A DNA stretch of 64,000 nt, from positions 1,004,501 to 1,068,500 of the forward strand of contig CANUEZ040000165.1 of the NCBI GenBank assembly GCA_948099385.1, given 5' to 3'. The translations under genes were made by a program, and so were the position numbers. The DNA comes from Fasciola hepatica. Its lineage: Eukaryota; Platyhelminthes; Trematoda; Plagiorchiida; Fasciolidae. Position 1 is the first letter of the stretch; every line of letters starts with the position of its first letter. The notes under the pieces were generated by a model. It was not told the DNA's origin and did not search any database. It saw only the letters and a program-made list of their open reading frames with translations. This document shows, in pieces, positions 9,700 to 21,429 of the stretch.

Positions 9700-12470
9700 A
9701 AGGTTAATAATAGGAAGAAGAAGAAGTAGTAGTAAAACAGAATAAAGAATTCGGGAACGAAATTCTATAATTGCTATCCGCCGTCTTTTCACCACTACGG
9801 GAGTATCTGTTCATTCGAGGCCCAACTTCGTAAAATCGCTGAGAGTATCTGCTGCCGCTACATTTGCAGGTAGACTGTTCCAGTAGTTTATTACTGTGCA
9901 AGAGAAAGACCTAGTTTCAAAATTCTTGTTGGCCCTTGGCCTAAAATGCTTCAGTTCGCACCCTCGGAGGGTGGAGTTTCTGTCACGGATAAATGGTGGC
10001 TGGTTCGTCCTGGGTAACCCTTTTAGTTTCTCCCTTATTTCTATCAGGTCGCCCCCCGCGCTTCTACTTTTGAGCGCGAAGAAATTCAGCGATTTCAGTC
10101 TTTCCCCGTAGCCTTGTCCCCCTAGGCCGGAGACTGCTATTTTGAACCTCTAACCCTCTGCAATGTGTGAATGTCCCTTACCAACAGGAGAGTTCATGCC
10201 CGGACTACGTACTCTAGGTGTGTGCTCACCAGGGCGGTGTGAAGGGGTGACATAACTCTAGGGGCCCTTGAATTTACTGTTCTTCTCATTTGGCACATGA
10301 CTCCGTTCGCCCTGTTGGCCTCTGGCTGGCACTGCGCAGACGGCTTAAAGTAGCTTGTTGCGTTTATCCACAAGCCTCGCACCTCTGTCTTCTGGGCTAC
10401 TGGTTCTGGGTTGTCCGGCTTAGGCAGCTTGTCCAGCCGGACCCACCTACCAACAGACGGGTGCATTTTTCCCCGTGTTCAAAGGTAGGTTCCTGGCTAC
10501 TGTCCATTTGTGGATAGCACCTAGGTCTTCCCGAATTTGGGTGGATTGGGGAGATCCGACAATTTTCACGTCGTCTGCAAACATAAAACATGGGGATCTA
10601 AGGGCTCCCGGTAGGTCGTTCACATATACCCGGAAAACTACTGTCCCAAGCACCGGTCCCTAATGTACTCCACTAGTTACCTTCACCCCTGCAGACGTAG
10701 CTTCCTCCACCTTGAAGAAGAACACTGTATCGCGCAGGCGGGCTTTTAACCTGTCCATAACCCTTGTAGCCACGTTCATCCCTCTAATTGATGTAGCAAA
10801 GGTCTGTGGTTCACGGTGCGAGATGTTTTGAGAAAGTCGAGATAGCACACCTCATCTTTTTCCCCTCGGTCTAGTCTCCGAGTTCTCTCCTCAAAGAAGC
10901 TCAGGAGGTAGCTGAGGCGGGACTTTCCTTTAGTGAACCCGTGTCGTTCCTTTGCAACTAGATCGTTCATCTCCAAGTGTCTCACCGGCGCATTCCTTAT
11001 TACCCTCTACATTACTTTCAGGACTACCCACAGTAGGCTAACAAGCCGATTACCCTCCACTTCATCGCTTCCACCACCTTTGTATATTGGTATAATTTCT
11101 GCGGTTTTCTATTCAAAAGACAATCATGCCTTCCTAAGGGATTTGTTGAACAACTCAGCCAAAGGTCCCGCGGGTAACCCGGCCAGTGGTTTTAGGAACG
11201 CGGGCTGTATGTCGCCTGGTCCTAGGGATTTCCCCCGGTCAAGTGCTTCCAGTGCCAGCAGAACATCTGCCGGTGTATTATCCAGCTACTCCATCTGCCT
11301 AGGTCCGGTTCCCCCTAGAGGTGGCGGTGGCCCGACTTGGTCCACCCTGTGGACCTCCTCGGAGTACTTACAAAGAACGTCTGCCTTTCACTGGTTGTCC
11401 TCAGCTGGGTCCTCATTCCAAAACCTCACCCCCACTGCAGCCCTTATGGCAGCTCTCTCGAACCTAGTTTTAGAACACTTTCGATTGTTTTTCGCTACCC
11501 TTGTGATCTCCAATTCGTATGTTAGTTTCTTTAACATCAAATGGTTCATCACCCAGCTGTTTAGTCGTTTGCTCTGGATGAAGCTCCCGTGTCCACCAGT
11601 TTCCTGAAACCTTCGCCATGCTTGACGCTTACACTTCAGTGCCCGGGTCGTGCAGCTTTTCCAACAAAGAAACAAGCCCCTTCTCCGCACCCTGCGCAGG
11701 GAAGCTGCTTCATCCGTCACGAGTAGTAAGTTGCCTTTTATAACCCTCCGCTCTCGGTATCCCAAGAGAGCGACCCTACCATCGTTATCGAGCCTACTTC
11801 GTCCGATTTCCCGAAAGTCCCACATCTGTTATCTGGTGTGACCTCCCTCTGACCGAAAAACCTGAACCTGGGGGTTCCGTGGTGGCTTTTCCCCAAAGAG
11901 CACCAACACGTAGTCCGTCTACTTCCGCACAAAATTTGGAGGCAATTGGGTACAATATCTCTGGCTTCTGGCCCTCCCTCCTTCTAGTGTGCTGGTGGAT
12001 GTGCCGTATCAGTGCCCTGTCCTCATTGTTGTCAAGCGACCTCTGGCCGAAGGGCCCGGCCAGCTCTCACCTTGCTTGCCAAAGTGTTTCTATCGCGTGA
12101 AAATCCCTCAGAACTAGACCCCTTTCTGCCTTTCTGGGTGATAGTTCCAGGTGTTCTAGCAAACCCGCATCTTTCTCCGCGTTAGGGATGGACTGGTGTA
12201 TGCGCACATCACGGCCACCCACCTACTTTGAATTTTGTTATGTGCTGCCACCGCATGTGTACTGGGCGTAATATACTCGGTACTCTTCTTTTGAATTGTG
12301 TAGGGCTACTGGCAACACTACATCTCCTTCTATTCTTCTGTCCTCAAGGTCAGCTCTGTGTACTCTCTATTCCGCAAGACATGCTAGGTTCGCTCTGTCG
12401 CTCTCTCGCAGCCATGTTTCAGTGATAGCAACGCAGTCCATTCCCTCTGACTCGACCACGAGTTTCCTCC
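9700..12470 (-). mobile_element. CR1-like element C: endonuclease and reverse transcriptase
   Basis: The minus strand shows a damaged endonuclease at 12470-11880 (ETWLRERA-like start; GLVLRDFHAIETLWQARW for the GDFN box; GALWGKATTEPPGSGFRFFG near the end) and a linker at 11825-11390. RT fingers follow at about 11350-11040 (GPGDIQPAFLKPLAGLPAG, EIIPIYKGGGSDEVEG). Palm A is at about 10860 (VCYLDFLKTSRTVNHRPLL), and palm B and C at 10660-10560 (KVTSGVH, VNDLPGALRSPCFMFADDVK). A thumb with the family C-terminus runs to about 9700 (SCTVINYWNSLPANV). FADD is intact, but palm A is altered and frameshifts are frequent. The 224-codon plus-strand open frame at 10933-11607 is the antisense shadow of the RT fingers. 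Confidence 0.85.
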
Positions 12471-12638
12471 ATTCACTGCCAATACTGCAAGCATTACAGT
12501 GTATCACATATATTCCTCTTTTTTCTTTGTGGTTCGTGGAAACCGGTGCGTTTATTTCCCACTCGGGCGCAAAGTCCGAGTGCCCCTACGTTTTTCGCCT
12601 ATTTCGGGCTTCCCGTTAGAGTTTCCCCAGTAGCTCTT

Positions 12639-13684
12639 CTAACCACTTCCTTCCATGGGGCATCCTACGACACCTGATCTCTTCTTGCGGCCTTGGTCCT
12701 GTGCGCGACTGTGGGTGTGAAGCGGACTAAAGGCGACGACGAACAGGATGGCTATGTTCCCTGCCAGCTGAGTCCATGAGGACACTTTTGTTTCTCGTGA
12801 ACCAGTTGTGGTCTTCCGGGATGCTGACCCGTCCGGTTCGATCATTATGCTTCCCCTGTAATTCTTTCCTACTCTGCCCTCCGCTGCAAGGAAAGCATCC
12901 TGAAACTTAGATTTCCCGAAATCCACCAAAGTAGGTCTCCCAGGTGATTGCCATTCACCGTTGAGTCTCCGTCTCCCCAGACGCATTACCCCCTCAATGA
13001 GGGCGCGCGATGGCACCCCGGCTTGTCGTAGTAGTTCAGTAACCCGCTGCAACAGTCACTGGCTCCTCTGTCTTATATCCCTGCAGAAGGGCTCGCTTAG
13101 ACCCTTCTTGATGACATTTACACTGCATCTCAGTTCTATTTCCGTGCTTGCCTATATCTTCATTATAACACCCGTCATAGGATCTGACTGTGCTTGAAGC
13201 GTTTCCATTTGGGTAGCCTGACGTCGGATCAGATCGGACAAGCTTTTCATATCCAGTTCAACCCGATCTTTAGAGACTTTACACGACTATTCGTTAGGCA
13301 GACTTTTCCCTTTTATTTAGCAGTGCCCGCCAGTTTTCTTGGATGTCAGATTTAGTAAGGAGGCATCAGTTGTGCCACTGTGAGATACTAAACCAGCTCC
13401 TTCCTCGTACCCCTCTGATTGTTGTTTTTCTGGTTTCCTTCCCCCAAGATTTCTTCCGTCCTACGGTCGGTCACGCTCTCGCCCCTTACTATACACCCTG
13501 ACCGTACACCAGTTCGGAACATTTCGGTTCCATCTGCACCGGACCGAAAATGGCCACGGCCGATCCAGCCTCCAGAATTCCTTCGATGGTATGCACACCA
13601 AATAGGCACCCACCACTGCGCGGTATGCCTCTTTGAGGCCCCACTAAAAATGGGAGGAAAAAGTAAAACCTCACCGCACATCAA
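12639..13684 (-). mobile_element. Probable ORF1 region of CR1-like element C
   Basis: This lies directly upstream of the endonuclease, in the same orientation, where CR1-type elements carry ORF1. An antisense frame of 137 codons (13052-12639) contains VMRLGRRRLNGEWQSPGRPT and LVDFGKSKFQDAFLAA. That resembles the ORF1 pattern of a basic patch followed by a stretch where the protein meets nucleic acid. A second frame (13684-13388, 98 codons) has no recognised motif. Assignment rests mainly on position. Confidence 0.45.
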
Positions 13685-13849
13685 CTGCGAGAGCCGACAT
13701 GAATTGTGAGCTTTCCCTGTCCACCATGCAGTAAATGGAGACGTTCAATCATCAAACATATCACACTCTGTGTCTAGCAGCGAGTTCAAACTTCCTCGTC
13801 AGACATGGCGCTGTTCCGTTGACGATCAAAGTTACTCTTGAATGCCTGG

Positions 13850-14090
13850 AAAATCCCCAGTTCTGTTACCTCTCCCGGCAGTCTATTTTAGTAGCTGACC
13901 ACACTATTGCTAAAGAAGTGAATTCTAGCTATAAGCCTAGATTGAACCTTCGCCACCCTCTTCCCGCGACCTCTTGTTCTGGGGTCTTTCGCCATACGGA
14001 ATAGACTCTCCGGCCTAAGCCCGGAAAAGCGTTTGACAACCTCAGATGTCTCTATAAGATCCCCGTGGTCTCTTCTCATCCAGTTTCAGG
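13850..14090 (-). mobile_element. CR1-like C-terminal fragment (D)
   Basis: The antisense frame reads HGDLIETSEVVKRFSGLRPE, then PRTRGRGKRVAKVQSRLIAR and FFSNSVVSYxNRLPGEVTEL. This is the family C-terminus and is closely similar to the equivalent part of element A at 1330-1000 (SGIRPESIIHMTTDPRTGGH, VVSYWNRLPGEVTELG). Only the end of an element is present; 14091-14330 has nothing recognisable. Confidence 0.75.
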
Positions 14091-14332
14091 CCAGTTCAGT
14101 TCAGTTTGATTCCCACAATACCAAAGTGGCCGAGACCAATCAAGCTTCCAGATGGTTGCTTTGTCGGCTAGTTTCCTTGGCTCCCAACAATGCGGGTTGA
14201 ATGTTTTGCATGAAAGGCTGAATTTATGTGGCATTACCACCTTCACAGACGTGTCTATCGACGAAAATACCACTGGCTCAGTACCTCAAATCTCGTTCAC
14301 ATAACTAGCCCCGGAAAAGCTGTGTTTCAACT

Positions 14333-16010
14333 TTAATCTAGGGCGTTTTTGAAAGCTGGTACACTGCTGCCTCCAACAGCATCCTCTGACAGTCTATTCC
14401 ACAAAGATACTACCCTATTTGTAAACAAATTTAGCCCGTAAGACCAACCTTGAGTATGCCGTCTGTAGCTTGGGACTGCGTCCCCCTGGTGCCGCACCCA
14501 GGGCAGAAATGAACAAATCACTCATGCCCATACCCAGCAGACCATTCGTGTTCTTGAACGGTTCTATTAGGTCTCCTCGCCCTCTACGCCGCTCTAAAGA
14601 GAAGGCATTAAAATACTCTAGACTCCGGGCTCAAGGTTTGTTTCTCTGACCGGTGATCATTCTAGTCGCAAGTCTCCGCAACCCCACCAAGCTCTTCTTA
14701 TCCTTGCGATCACAGGGAGCCCATGCCGCTAACCATACTTCAGAAGAGGTCGCTCCAAAACCCTGCAAAACAGGATTGAGACTTCTGGTTTTGCATGTGA
14801 CAGTATTGCATACCACAGTTAACACCCCTCTGGTCATACTGACAGCTATGTCACACTGCCTTGAAGGCTCTAATTACTGTGTAACTATCACATTTGGGTC
14901 TTTTACCTCCGACAATCCCTTAAGCAGAACACTGCTCGTTTCGTCCATGTTAGTGGTCAGGACTTGACATTTGGCGAGATCAAGCCATAAATCCCGCCGC
15001 TCTGCCCGTTAAAGCACGGCATTTATATCGTGTGCCAAATCACTCCCCACTATCTTCACATCATCACCGAAGACGGAACACGGGGTGCTCAGTTCTTTCG
15101 CCAGGTCATATTCATACGAGGGGAAGAACAAAGGCCCCAGTACCAAACAACGTGACACACCACAGGCAACCATCTCCGGCCTCGACAGATAATCGCCCAC
15201 CTTGACACAGAAGCTACGATTACCTAGAAAGTGTGCCACCCAATCACTTGCTTCCTCGATCAGCACACAGGCTTGCAATTTATAGTCCAGCAGGCGGCTA
15301 CTTGAGGAATGGAAGGCCTTACTGAAATCTAAATAGCAAACCTTCACTCCCGTACCTCCATCTATTCTTTTTATGGCCTCGTCTAAGGACATCAGTGGGT
15401 TTATCAATCACGGTCTTTTTTAACAAATTTATGTTGTGCAGGTGTCAGCGGGTCCTTATTAACCACGTGTAGGCACAACTGCCCTCTGATTATACGCTCT
15501 AAGCACTTGCACAACGCTGATGTCAGGCTGCCCTGATAAGATATCGGATAGAGGCTGAACCATCTCCCTACTGATTGTACCTGGTCCAGCCGCTTTGTGC
15601 TTGCACAAAGATTTGAGCTCGTGTCGCGCCTCGCCTTTACTCACGGCAAGCTCCTGAAGCACTGGCGTGCTCTCTATATTCGATCCCGCCGCACTAAGCA
15701 TATGGTCCCGACGATACACGCTCTTGAGGAAAGCAAGCAAGGTTTCTGAGTTGCCTTTATCATCGAGAGCGGTGCTTCCGTCCGGTATTTTCAAGGTACC
15801 TACGCTCTCAAGCATCGTTTTCTTGGACCGTACATAGGCGGGGAACCTCTTTGGGTCTGCCCTCACATTGTCGGCTAGTTTCTCTTCATACTCGTAGTCT
15901 GCTTCTCGTTGCAGGAATAGTGCCCCGTTTCTGACTGTCCTGTAGGCGGCCCATGCGCGGTGCTTGCTATGAAGTTTTGTAATGAGCCCATAGACGTCTA
16001 AGAAAGGTTA
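14333..16010 (-). mobile_element. CR1-like reverse transcriptase, decayed (element E)
   Basis: Antisense order: linker at 15960-15700 (NVRADPKRFPAYVRSKKTML, LKIPDGSTALDDKGN), fingers (KAAGPGTISREMVQPLSDIL), palm A at 15330 (VCYLDFSKAFHSSSSRLLDY), palm B (VACGVSRCLVLGPLFFP), catalytic box as FGDD instead of FADD (SVFGDDVKIVGSDLAHDI, near 15060), thumb at 14840-14630 (KKSLVGLRRLATRMITGQRN) and C-terminus down to 14333 (SLERRRGRGDLIEPFKNTNG, GSIFVE then VRGCC). Palm A keeps the first catalytic Asp. Frameshifts at about 15420 and 14990 show that it is inactive. Confidence 0.85.
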
Positions 16011-16384
16011 ATGCCATCGAAGTCTGCCCCCCTCCAAGGCTATCTGCTCCTATTTTTTGTTGTTGTGTTGGCAAAGCAAGCCCGTCCGTCAAGCTCATTC
16101 GCCCGGCTCTTATTGCCCCCCACCTAACCTACAAACATGGCTCAGGGACTTCCGGGAACAAAAATATGCTTCGCACCCTCACTTTCAATTGATCCGCATC
16201 CACTCTAGCGTGGTTCCGGACCAACCTTGATCCTAGTATGATGTGCCTTACAGTGGACATCGCAAGCACGACTGCATGACAACTCTTCCTCGATTGGCTC
16301 CTGTATCACCGAAGAGGTGACGTCAGATTCATACCTGGTTACCAGTATTCTGGAAGTCTTAAAGTACTACACGGGTTCGAGGCT
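16011..16384. other. No feature recognised
   Basis: No domain or repeat could be recognised on either strand. It lies between the 5' side of element E and the repeat block shared with 640-900. Confidence 0.3.
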
Positions 16385-16640
16385 TTGAGCACATTTGTCC
16401 CGACTCTCGAGGAAATCCTTGATTTTCTGTCAGAGTCACCGACCTGGAACGGGGATAAAATGGAGCGGGGGGGGGGCAACAAAAACAAAATAAACATAAC
16501 ATCCTGCAGTGCCTCACGGTGGACAGTGCCTTAGGCGGAGTGGGGGTGCGACGTTCATGAACATTTTTACAATAAAAGACATCTGTTTCGCTTTTTTGAC
16601 ATGGAATTATTGGGAGAGACCTAGGTAGAGGTCTTGCTTT
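16385..16640 (+). repeat. Repeat block matching 640-900 (inverted)
   Basis: This is the plus-strand counterpart of the minus-strand block at 640-900, with the same order of short blocks (caacaaaaacaa; GTGCGACgTTCATG; AATAAAAGA; ggagagacctaggtagag). A G homopolymer is present at 16467-16477. Probably an isolated 3' UTR of a CR1-like element, since no sense-strand RT precedes it. Confidence 0.45.
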
Positions 16641-16693
16641 TTCTTGAAGATAGTTTTGCCCTGCGAGAAAACAACATCCTCCGAAAGAGCAAT

Positions 16694-18304
16694 CTACAGA
16701 GTAATAACCCTATAGCTAAAAAAGAAAATTCTTAGTGAAGTGCAAGGCTTCGGTTTAAAAATATTTCTGCTGTGACCACGGAGAGAAGAGGCTGGACAAA
16801 CGGAGAAGAAGCAATCGCTATAACCTGATTTAAAGGGGTGAAACATCAAAAATAGTTCACCTCTCACGCGTCTTAAGTCAAGGGGATAGAGATTTAGGAG
16901 TGAGAGGCGGACGAGACTAAGTGGGTTGGACAGATCCCATACCACTTTGACGGAGGCCCTCTGAACTGTTTCTAGGATCTCACGGTCCCGGACAAGACCA
17001 GAGTGCAGTACTTGACTACCGTACTCAAGCAGAGGTCGGACGTGCGTGCCGAAAATTATGGGAAAATCGTCCCTGGAGATGCTCGGAAAGGGCCGTTGAA
17101 TCATATTTAGGACTCAAAAGGCAGACTTGCTCGCAAGTTGGTGATGATGAGAGAGGGACGAGTTACAATATAACCAGGAACCGAGCACCTTGTGTCGATC
17201 AACCCCAGGCAGTGTGATTGCTCCGTTAATGGAGAACGTGTATCCAGTCTGTCTGCCGGAAGATATGTTCACACATTTGTCATCATTAACTGGGAAGTTC
17301 TAATCCTCGAACCAGCGTTTTGTTTCATCAACTGCAATTTGCAGGTTTTCAACGCTTGAACTCCAGAGGGTTACATCGTCTGCGTACATGACAATGTTCG
17401 CAGGAATGGACGTTGGAAGATCGTTCATGTAGATCGGGAACAGTGGAGGATCTAAGACCGACCCTTGTGGGACCCCAGTTGTTACTGGGGCGGGTTGAGA
17501 CAGGACGTCCCCACCTTAACCACAAAAATGCGGTCAGTAAGAAAGCTGCGCACGATGTCCAACGTGGAGCCTGTAATCCCGTATCTTTGCGGCTTACAGA
17601 AAAGAGAAGCACGTGGGGCCTTATCGAAGGCCTTAGCAAAATCGATGAATACTGCGTGTGCGAGGTGTCCGTCTCCGCCAGCTTTTATCAGACTATCCGT
17701 GACTTTAGGCATATTGGTGATGCATGATCTGCCGCGGGGAATACTACGTTGTGACTGGGAGAGGATCCCATCTTTGTGCAGTTGGGGAAGAACCGCACTG
17801 CTGAGAATTCGCTGGAAAATTTTGTTGGTGGTTCTAGTCAGACTTATGGATCTGTACCCAGAAGCATGATGTCTACTACCAGTCTTAGAGATGGGCGCGA
17901 CAACTGCTTTGTTTCAGCTGTTGAGGAAAACTCCATCGCTAACACATCGCTGAAGATGAGATATATAAAGTGCAGATAATATGTCTGTGGTTTCCTTGTG
18001 AATGCGGGGGTGGACTAAATCAGGTTCCGTGGAGCAGTATTGGTTGAGCCGATGGAAACCTCGCTCAAGTGCATCACTGGGAACAGTTGTGTCTCAAAGT
18101 GTAGTGTCGAATGTTATGGGGTGCGTGGTGGGGCGGGCTGATATCTCTAGGGGACTAAAAACTGAACGAGAGGGAGAGCTGAAGGCCTTGGTCACTTCCT
18201 TCGGGAGACCTAGGATATCGTTTGGTGTACACGCGAGAGGGCGAAAGGCCACACCAAGCGGTAGGGTGTCTGTCCTAGAGGTTGTAAAGGCAATTATTAT
18301 GTGA
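16694..18304 (-). mobile_element. Jockey-like reverse transcriptase, decayed (element F)
   Basis: Antisense RT with fingers at about 17990-17800 (APISKTGSRHHASGYRSISL), palm A at 17660 (AVFIDFAKAFDKAPRASLF), region B at about 17470, and the catalytic box YADD at about 17385. The thumb and C-terminal frame run from 17104 to 16694 (VRPLLEYGSQVL, KVVWDLSNPLSLVRLSLL, LYPLDLRRVRGELFLMFHPF). The residue pairs around palm A and the YADD box differ from the FADD of the CR1-like copies, so this is another clade. The part 16896-17596 is almost identical to 3858-4558. Stops at about 17480 and 17300 disrupt the frame. Confidence 0.85.
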
Positions 18305-18310
18305 ATAGAT

Positions 18311-18741
18311 GTGAGCAGTCATTACCGTCGAGGGAGGGGTAGAGGTATCGTGGTATATGATGAACCCAACAGCACGACCACGGCTGGAGTCCTGCTTAAC
18401 CATCAATTATCCCGGATCGGATGTTCCGACATCAAATATGTCAAGGGTGAGCTGGATTTCTATGGAGGCTATGAACTAAGGCGCCTTATCCACCACAAGC
18501 TGCACAAGCTCCAGCGCCTCATTCGGCACAACGAGGCTATTGCTGTAAGACTCTTGGGAACATGCTCAGGAGTTGTTGCAGAATCGCCAGAGACAACTGA
18601 TTTTCAGCCCGTGTATGGGCAGATAGGGAGAAATGTGGGTGGAAGGGAGGTCCCAGGGGAGTCAGGTGCTAAGGATATTAAGGGCCAGAGGGAAACCAAA
18701 CTGTTGGGGAGAAGTTACATTCAACGTCTGGTAACTTGTTA
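18311..18741 (+). other. Open frame of 171 codons; weak endonuclease-like start
   Basis: A plus-strand frame is open from 18311 to 18826. Its first 35 residues (RRGRGRGIVVYDEPNSTTTA) resemble the middle of the EEP endonuclease of element H (NRRGRGCLAYNEQKFTTT at 28670). The rest, including KLHKLQRLIRHNEAI, is not recognised. The last 28 codons run into repeat X, so the full open frame is a chance product of two adjoining repeats. Confidence 0.3.
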
Positions 18742-20089
18742 TGTGTCGTTCCAGGCGGACGGTCTACCTCCTCCAAGCTCCGAAAAGAATAGGCTGCTTC
18801 TTGTGGCTTTCCTCCGTGCGCATTGAGTGATCCACTGCTTAAAGTCTTCTTGTTCGTGATCCTGTTTGGCATGACCACACCAGATATCTTTCCTTGTGCG
18901 TTAACCTCTTCACTGCAGCTTTCAGCAGAAATAGGTTACAGGTTTGTATCCGGGATTGAGGATGGGTGAGCCTCATCCGCATTGCGGTTTTTTTGACAAT
19001 TTTTGGCTCTAGGATACGTTTTGTAGGCGTCAGGTGTCTGGTGACACCAGGCCTACTACTCGGGTACATTCCACGACGGGAGATGGAGTGAGCAGGGAAA
19101 ACCGGACGGTGAACAAGGAGCTCCATCCTCGAGTCCAGTTACTTGGACGACAGGCGGCCCTTTGAGCTTGAGATCTACTTTTATGAGGTTGCTTGCCTAG
19201 CCGTCTCACTGCGGGGCCTTGGGTGAAATGGCTTGTTAACGAATACTCCTTCGAGCCCTTTTGTTTCCTCCTCGACGTTTGCGGCTGTGGAAACAATTCG
19301 TTTGGCCGCCTTTGGAAAGCCCACTCCAATCAGAATACCGTTTACCCGGCTGATGCATTTGGGTACCATTTAAGCGGATAGATTTTCTGATGGTAAAAGG
19401 GGCTTAGGGCAATAAGGCATCGGGCATTGGTGTCACGAGGGTGATCTGAATTGGGAAGGCGACCCCAGAGGACGACTCGCCTTGTGAGTTTCTCGGTGTC
19501 TTGTAAAACCTTGATAAAATCATGAATTTGCTGCTTAGATGCTCTTCTTACCTGATCGGCCAACTAGGAAACTGGGAGGGATCTGATAACCAAGCTTTTC
19601 AGGCTTGATAGCGCATGCTTAAGGGTGCAGACAGGGGCCCTTATTTGAGCTTTATCTGTTGCCTGACTTCGGACTTCACAGTTTAATGCATCCGTTGACA
19701 GCGCATCATGAAGGACCATCTCGTCCGGATTTAGGAATGAAACACCGGCAACAGAGGGGGAAATACCTCGCTTCATGGGGAAAGTAGCCTCGTGTGAGGA
19801 ATTGGTTACATCGGTGGTGAGGAAGTTGGCTTTATTCAGGATCAAATCAGTGCAGATAAAGAATGACTTGAGTGGGGGAGACGGGCACTGTGTTCCAAAA
19901 ATTTGAAATTTTAAAGACGGCTAGGCTCACCAGGGGAGACAACCGCAGCGGTGGTTTAATGCAGACAGGATTCACGCGGATTGACGGGCCTGGTAACCGT
20001 AGTTTTCGAGTTGCTCGGGTTCTGTTGTCAGGTTGATTGCTCAATGTTGGACAAGAGTCCCTGGAAGTTGCCATACATCCCTGATATCT
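18742..20089 (-). repeat. Repeat X, copy 1 (1348 bp, about 99.5% identical to 35137-36484)
   Basis: The two copies align at a constant offset of 16395 with no indels; I found six or seven substitutions. All frames carry stops, and the longest minus frames are 93-99 codons. The antisense piece at about 20000-19850 (LAVFKISNFWNTVPVSPTQV) resembles the extreme C-terminus of a non-LTR RT. The repeat may therefore be the last codons plus a long 3' UTR of such an element, with 18742 as its 3' side. No terminal inverted repeats or target duplications were found. Just beyond 20089 the two loci remain weakly similar (LILSHIKNGSRYQG here, MILDRIGIGPRYQG there). Confidence 0.8.
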
Positions 20090-20229
20090 GGAGCCATTTT
20101 TGATATGACTTAGTATCAGTTGCAACACCACTATGTTCCGAAACTCACTTGATAACCGCTCAGTTTTCCTGGTAGATATTCTTGGACTTGCCAGTAGATA
20201 AACTACGAAGACGAGCAAAAATCTAAACA

Positions 20230-21300
20230 ATCTTTGCTCTCAAACTGACTTTGCCGATCTGATGCCTTCAGCTTTCTTGCTTGACCCAGCTGCACACTAT
20301 ACCCCAGCGAATGTACCGCTGACAGCGAAATTTTGTGGACAGATTCGCCTCGGAAATTTTCCGGTGGATGAAAAAGACAAACAGTGCCGCCCTGTTTAAC
20401 ATTCCACAACGGAAGCCTCCTCTGGCCTCCAAAAGCATGATCTCAAGTGCTTGCAACCTTGGATCACAACCGCTCCTATGTGTTAGACTCCGAAAAACTT
20501 CCCAACGCACCACTGGTCCTTCGCTGTTCCAATCTACAAATGAAGTTGTCGCCGAGGGCTTTTTAGACGTAAATTTTAAGTGGAAGCCATGACCGGCTTC
20601 AAGCGTACCAGGATGTTTCCTGACAGAACCCCACTTCAAAGAGAGATGCAAAAGAGCCACCCCCAGAACGATAATCTATTTGTAAGCGCAACCAGCCATT
20701 CACCCCAGTTATCTAGTGTACCTATCGCCGGCCATCGCTGGATGTTTCCATCTTTTGCAAATCACAGTACAACCGTAAGTTCACACAGTACGCTGACTTC
20801 CTCGCCAAATGAGCCACCTGTAATACACTCTGATATTTAGAATAGCCCAAGCAACTTCCTAGACAGGAGCATGCCACCAGCATCCACAAATCTGATGAAG
20901 ATGACTCCGACTCACTTTCCTTCGAGCGCATGTTCCCCACGGGCCAAGATGACCCCAGACCCTCTATTAATAATACCGGTATATTTCTCGGCTATGGTCG
21001 AGACACACGCGCAGGCGCAACTCACTGGTCCATCGCAACGCCTCCACCTTCGCCCATGTGTCCTGGTAACCCCGGCTCTCTGAATAACGCAACCAGGCCT
21101 CTGAGCTCACCCGCTGCACTCTCCAATTTGCCACCTGAACGTATCTGGTTACCACCGGGGCAACCATAGCCGATTAGCCCTCCACTACAGGTTCAGCCTC
21201 AGAAACTAACACTTCCTCTCCCAAAGAACAAGACCTATCAACGAGAAGCACATGCTAACTATGGGGAGATGGCTGAGTGGAGCAAAATTTTACTGGCCTC
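20230..21300 (+). mobile_element. ORF1 region of non-LTR element G
   Basis: The sense frame at 20335-20592 contains MKKTNSAALFNIPQRKPP, LLCVRLRKTSQRTTGPSLFQ and NEVVAEGFL. The same arrangement occurs in element H at 26455-26650 (KHSKNAVVFNVSDRLPPFLI, RFRKRSQRKTSPLQFQSLEE). This conserved domain of basic and hydrophobic residues is upstream of the endonuclease in both, so it is the ORF1 nucleic-acid-binding part of the family. The following 700 bases are rich in Pro and Ser codons, like an ORF1 tail, with stops. Confidence 0.55.
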
Positions 21301-21429
21301 TTGTTTGGATGTAGATTTTACTCTTCGATCTCGGCTAACCGCCTTTCTATTTATCACCACTCCACTACTCTTCTATCCGCCAAACCAGCCATTCTGTACC
21401 TCAACCGCCGCCCAGTCACTCCCTGGGAG

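Noticed and set aside
10933..11607. 224-codon plus-strand open frame
   Set aside because: It is the exact antisense of the RT fingers and palm of element C, whose minus-strand reading has recognisable RT motifs.
16467..16477. G homopolymer as a quadruplex or regulatory element
   Set aside because: A single G run of about ten bases within a repeat block; nothing else supports a function.
18742..20089. Repeat X as a DNA transposon or solo LTR
   Set aside because: No terminal inverted repeats, no TG...CA termini at the homology edges, and no target-site duplication at either copy.
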